DNA from: an uncultured Bacilli bacterium
Lineage (GTDB): Bacteria; Bacillota_I; Bacilli_A; RF39; UBA660
Assembly (NCBI GenBank): GCA_947631365.1
Contig: CANRLB010000061.1
Coordinates: forward strand, 1 to 6,569
Direction: 5' to 3'
Length of the DNA: 6,569 nucleotides
The number at the start of each line of letters is the position of its first letter. Position 1 is the first letter of the stretch. This document shows positions 4,540-6,569 of this stretch, piece by piece. Under the pieces are notes generated by a model. It saw only the letters and a program-made list of their open reading frames with translations. It ran no database searches and was not told where the DNA came from. The translations under genes and the position numbers were made by a program.

Positions 4540-4560
4540 ACCCTTTCAAAAGTTGCATAT

Positions 4561-4590
4561 ATTATATAATTATGCTTTAAACAATTTTAA
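4561..4590 (-). promoter_or_regulatory. Candidate promoter of the small membrane protein gene
   Basis: TATAAT at 4561-4566 with a weak TTAAAA at 4585-4590 (18-bp spacer) on the minus strand. No terminator hairpin is visible after the upstream gene (stop at 4616), so read-through may also supply this gene. Confidence 0.35.
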
Positions 4591-4615
4591 GTGTGTTTAT
4601 TATAACTATAATTTA

Positions 4616-5470
4616 TTATGAATTTTGACTTTTTTTATTAAAAAGATAATAAATAGTTAACATTAGGAAGCTTAACAAAATCAAAGAAACACTTAGAGAT
4701 ATATTAAATGGAAAATTACTCCCTAATAAATCATAAAGATAATTATAATTATTTTTAATTATTAAATTAATTAAAATATTTCCCAATAAAGAAATTAAAG
4801 ATGCAATAAATAAATTAACACCTATATATTTAAGCCATTTAAATTTTTCTAAATTAAGAAGAATAATTACTAAAGTTAAAATAATTACTGTAACAATTAG
4901 AAAAATAATTAATTTACTTGCAAATAAAGAACGCATAACATTTAATATTTTTAAAGTATTACTATTTAAATTTTCTTCTACTTCTTTAGTATTAGGAATA
5001 ATATCTTGATATTCATTAATTTTTTTATCAACTATTTGTAAAATATTTTGTTTATTTTCTTCTGTAAAAATTAAATAATTACGATTTATTTTATCAATTG
5101 AATTACTAATAACATTATTAATATCAATATTACTAATTATTTTTTGGTCATTACCAGTTATTACATAATCAATAATATTGCTGGTAATAGATCCAATTAA
5201 ATTTTTTACTTCTTCAGAATCCATTATTTTTATAATATATTTATCACTTATATTGTATTTTTTAGCTTCTATATATAAGGGTTCAAATATTTTATCAATA
5301 ACTTTAGCAAAATTTTCATCTTGTTCTATTTGTTCTTCAATTTGAATATTGTTGACAATTCTTTTTACATTATCTTTTTTTAATAAATTATTTAAAGGTA
5401 ATAAAATAATTAAAAATGCTAAAATTAAAATTAAAATAAGACTAATAATTATTGATAAAAACTTTTTCAT
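4616..5470 (-). CDS. Four-helix membrane protein with a large extracytoplasmic loop
   Basis: I do not recognise this 284-residue protein. It begins MKK followed by a hydrophobic helix (4-25) that could be a signal anchor. An acidic/Asn-rich, probably outward-facing domain of about 155 residues (26-182) follows, predicted helical. Three closely spaced helices close the protein (about 185-207, 214-238, 258-277), with a short basic end NKKSQNS. No catalytic motif stands out. The layout (one helix, long external domain, three helices) recalls uncharacterised Firmicutes membrane proteins thought to sense or hold something outside the cell; that is an inference. The start is ATG 5468-5470 after GTGAGGG (5476-5482). 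It is divergent from the acyltransferase gene, 115 bp away, with an extended -10 (TG-A-TACAAT, 5491-5499). Codon choice is extremely A/T-biased. Confidence 0.75.
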   Translation of the reverse strand: MKKFLSIIISLILILILAFLIILLPLNNLLKKDNVKRIVNNIQIEEQIEQDENFAKVIDKIFEPLYIEAKKYNISDKYIIKIMDSEEVKNLIGSITSNIIDYVITGNDQKIISNIDINNVISNSIDKINRNYLIFTEENKQNILQIVDKKINEYQDIIPNTKEVEENLNSNTLKILNVMRSLFASKLIIFLIVTVIILTLVIILLNLEKFKWLKYIGVNLFIASLISLLGNILINLIIKNNYNYLYDLLGSNFPFNISLSVSLILLSFLMLTIYYLFNKKSQNS

Positions 5471-5475
5471 ATAAT

Positions 5476-5482
5476 CCCTCAC
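5476..5482 (-). promoter_or_regulatory. Ribosome binding site deciding the start at 5470
   Basis: GTGAGGG on the minus strand, 5 bases before the ATG at 5468-5470. The in-frame GTG at 5480-5482 is part of this site and is not the start. Confidence 0.55.
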
Positions 5483-5490
5483 TTAAATTT

Positions 5491-5499
5491 ATTGTATCA
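5491..5499 (-). promoter_or_regulatory. Extended -10 promoter of the four-helix membrane protein
   Basis: TG-A-TACAAT on the minus strand, about 20 bp before the ATG at 5470. The predicted start near 5484 places the ribosome site at the very 5' end of the message. No convincing -35 box is present. Confidence 0.4.
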
Positions 5500-5540
5500 T
5501 GTTTTATTTTGTAATAAAAGATGAACTAATTAAAGATTTT

Positions 5541-5549
5541 TGTTATAAT
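5541..5549 (+). promoter_or_regulatory. Extended -10 promoter of the acyltransferase gene
   Basis: TG-T-TATAAT (5541-5549) with no strong -35 box. It predicts a start near 5556 and a 30-base leader containing the AAGGAGG ribosome site. It lies inside the longer open frame beginning at 5499, which further argues against that upstream start. Confidence 0.55.
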
Positions 5550-5572
5550 ACTAATATCTTTTATTTAAATAT

Positions 5573-5579
5573 AAGGAGG
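5573..5579 (+). promoter_or_regulatory. Ribosome binding site deciding a TTG start
   Basis: AAGGAGG, 6 bases before TTG at 5586-5588. This strong site makes TTG the start rather than the upstream in-frame ATG at 5499, which has no Shine-Dalgarno sequence. Confidence 0.85.
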
Positions 5580-5585
5580 TATTTT

Positions 5586-6338
5586 TTGAAAAAAATATAT
5601 TTTTATCAATCTTATCAAGATGATATAATAGAAAATAAGAAACAAAATTATCAATTAAAAGATAATTATCAATGGCTTCATTTTAATTTATTTTATCGTC
5701 TTTTTGCCAAATTACTTTATTTTGGTGTTTTAATATTTGCCTTTTTTTATACTAAATTTTTTTTACATATTACAGTTAAAAATAAAAAAAAGTTAAAAAA
5801 AGAAAAAAGTTACTTTTTATATTGTAATCATACTCAAATGTTAGGAGACGTTTTTAATCCTTTTCTAATTTGTTTTCCCCATCATCCTTATCTTATTTGT
5901 AGTTCATCTAATTTAGGAATTCCTTTTTTAGGTAAATTATTACCTATGGCCGGAGCCCTACCAATTCCAAATAATATTCATGATATGATTAAGTTCAAAG
6001 AAGCAATTAATTATAGAATTAATAGCCATCCAATTATTATTTATCCAGAAGCTCATTTATGGCCTTATGCAACATTTATTAGAGATTTTTCTGATGTATC
6101 ATTTCATTATCCCGTAGAAAATAATCAAAAAGTTTATGTAGCCACAACAACATATACGAAATCTAAATTTTTTAAAAAACCGAAAATTACTATTTATATT
6201 GATGGGCCTTTCCAAGCAGATGATAAATTAACTAAAAAAGAAAATATGCAAATGTTACATGATAAAGTATATAAAACAATGGTTAAAAGAAGTAAATTAA
6301 ATAATTATGAATATATTACATACAAAAAGAAAGACTAA
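5586..6338 (+). CDS. PlsC-family lysophospholipid acyltransferase
   Basis: A 250-residue acyltransferase that probably moves an acyl chain onto lysophosphatidate or a similar lysolipid at the inner face of the membrane. One hydrophobic anchor lies at about 37-59. Motif I is NHTQMLGD (81-88), where five residues separate H82 from D88. The classical motif is H-x4-D, and here a glycine is added before the aspartate. A GIPFLGKLLPMAGALPIP block (111-128) follows and corresponds to the motif II region. Motif III reads IYPEAHLWPY (152-161) instead of the usual F-P-E-G-T-R-S. A late strand ITIYIDGPF (201-209) corresponds to motif IV. I recall the NHTQ-x2-GD and PEAH-x-WPY pair from a Firmicutes subfamily, so this is a divergent branch rather than a broken enzyme. 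The start is TTG 5586 after AAGGAGG. The stop at 6336-6338 directly touches the stop of the converging gene, and both share one terminator. Confidence 0.85.
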   Translation: MKKIYFYQSYQDDIIENKKQNYQLKDNYQWLHFNLFYRLFAKLLYFGVLIFAFFYTKFFLHITVKNKKKLKKEKSYFLYCNHTQMLGDVFNPFLICFPHHPYLICSSSNLGIPFLGKLLPMAGALPIPNNIHDMIKFKEAINYRINSHPIIIYPEAHLWPYATFIRDFSDVSFHYPVENNQKVYVATTTYTKSKFFKKPKITIYIDGPFQADDKLTKKENMQMLHDKVYKTMVKRSKLNNYEYITYKKKD

Positions 6339-6356
6339 TTAATCTTTCTTTTTGTA
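6321..6356. terminator. Shared two-way terminator made from both genes' last codons
   Basis: TACAAAAAGAAAGA (6321-6334) and TCTTTCTTTTTGTA (6343-6356) form a perfect 14-bp inverted repeat around an 8-base centre containing TAATTA. The centre is the two stop codons back to back (6336-6338 plus, 6339-6341 minus). Each arm ends in a T-rich run on its own strand. The site lies wholly in coding sequence. Confidence 0.75.
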
Positions 6357-6569
6357 ACCAGCAATATCTTGATAAGAAAAAGTATAATCTAATTTTTTAT
6401 GATAAGCTTTTTCATAAGCTTCTATTTTTTGTTGATAATCAAGTTCAGCCATAATTTTACTATTTTCTCTAACTGATTTATTACTATCGGGATAAATTGG
6501 TTTTAAAACATGAACAACATATTCTACTTCTTTAAATTCATCATTATCATCTTCTTCTTTATCAATTAT
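6339..6569 (-). CDS. Unknown acidic/lysine-rich protein, C-terminal end (partial)
   Basis: The frame is open from the right edge for 76 codons to a TAA at 6339-6341; the start lies outside the window. The visible part opens with an acidic run (DKEEDDDNDEF), then a segment EYVVHVLKPIYPDSNKSV, then a lysine/glutamate/tyrosine-rich helix with AELDYQQKIEAYEKAYHKKL, and ends IAGYKKKD. No membrane helix, cysteine or known motif is visible, so I cannot name it. The acidic linker and coiled helix suggest a soluble tail of a larger protein. It converges on the acyltransferase with no bases between the stop codons and shares its terminator. Confidence 0.7.
   Translation of the reverse strand: MIDKEEDDNDEFKEVEYVVHVLKPIYPDSNKSVRENSKIMAELDYQQKIEAYEKAYHKKLDYTFSYQDIAGYKKKD

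Noticed and set aside
5499..5585. Upstream ATG start for the acyltransferase
   Set aside because: It has no ribosome site, the candidate promoter lies inside this stretch, and AAGGAGG points to TTG at 5586.
1..6569. Mycoplasma code with TGA as tryptophan
   Set aside because: All genes read through cleanly with the standard code, Trp is TGG, and no gene needs TGA to be read as an amino acid.
1..6569. CRISPR array, insertion sequence or riboswitch
   Set aside because: No regularly spaced repeats, transposase frame with inverted ends, or recognisable riboswitch core was seen on either strand.

Overview
The window is very AT-rich (most intergenic stretches are nearly pure A/T), has short intergenic gaps and strong AGGAGG-type ribosome sites, and reads tryptophan as TGG. 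This suggests a low-GC Firmicutes/Mollicutes-like bacterium using the standard code, such as an uncultured gut Bacilli/RF39-type or Erysipelotrichales relative. That placement is an inference from style and gene families, not from a marker gene.

Left part (1-1960). The window opens with the last 46 codons of a LigD-type polymerase domain (non-homologous end joining) on the + strand. Converging on it is a two-gene minus-strand operon: a P-loop kinase-like protein (555-1070) followed by a small ASCH-domain protein (147-521). Its candidate promoter has a -10 box enclosed by a perfect 9-bp inverted repeat. Behind it lies an orphan 108-residue gene (1250-1576). A poorly explained stretch with an 81-codon open frame then runs up to a complete tRNA-His gene (1960-2036). 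The genes between LigD and the tRNA look like accessory cargo.

Middle part (2037-3680). A stand-alone single-domain AAA+ ATPase of the Clp first-domain type (2097-3017, minus) is divergent from a cysteine-rich CFI-box protein (3101-3658, plus). Their promoters overlap in an 84-bp gap. The AAA+ protein has all the ATPase motifs but lacks the Clp N-domain, the second ATPase domain and the substrate-gripping pore-loop tyrosine. This is the most unusual pairing in the window.

Right part (3657-6569). Three minus-strand membrane-protein genes follow: a PF06541-type ABC_trans_CmpB family protein, a 68-residue two-helix protein and a 284-residue four-helix protein. Then comes a divergent PlsC-family acyltransferase (5586-6338, TTG start). 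Finally there is the 3' end of an unknown acidic/lysine-rich protein, converging from the right. The acyltransferase and this last gene abut stop-to-stop and share one hairpin terminator, so both proteins end in the same five residues.

No CRISPR array, insertion sequence or complete mobile element is visible.
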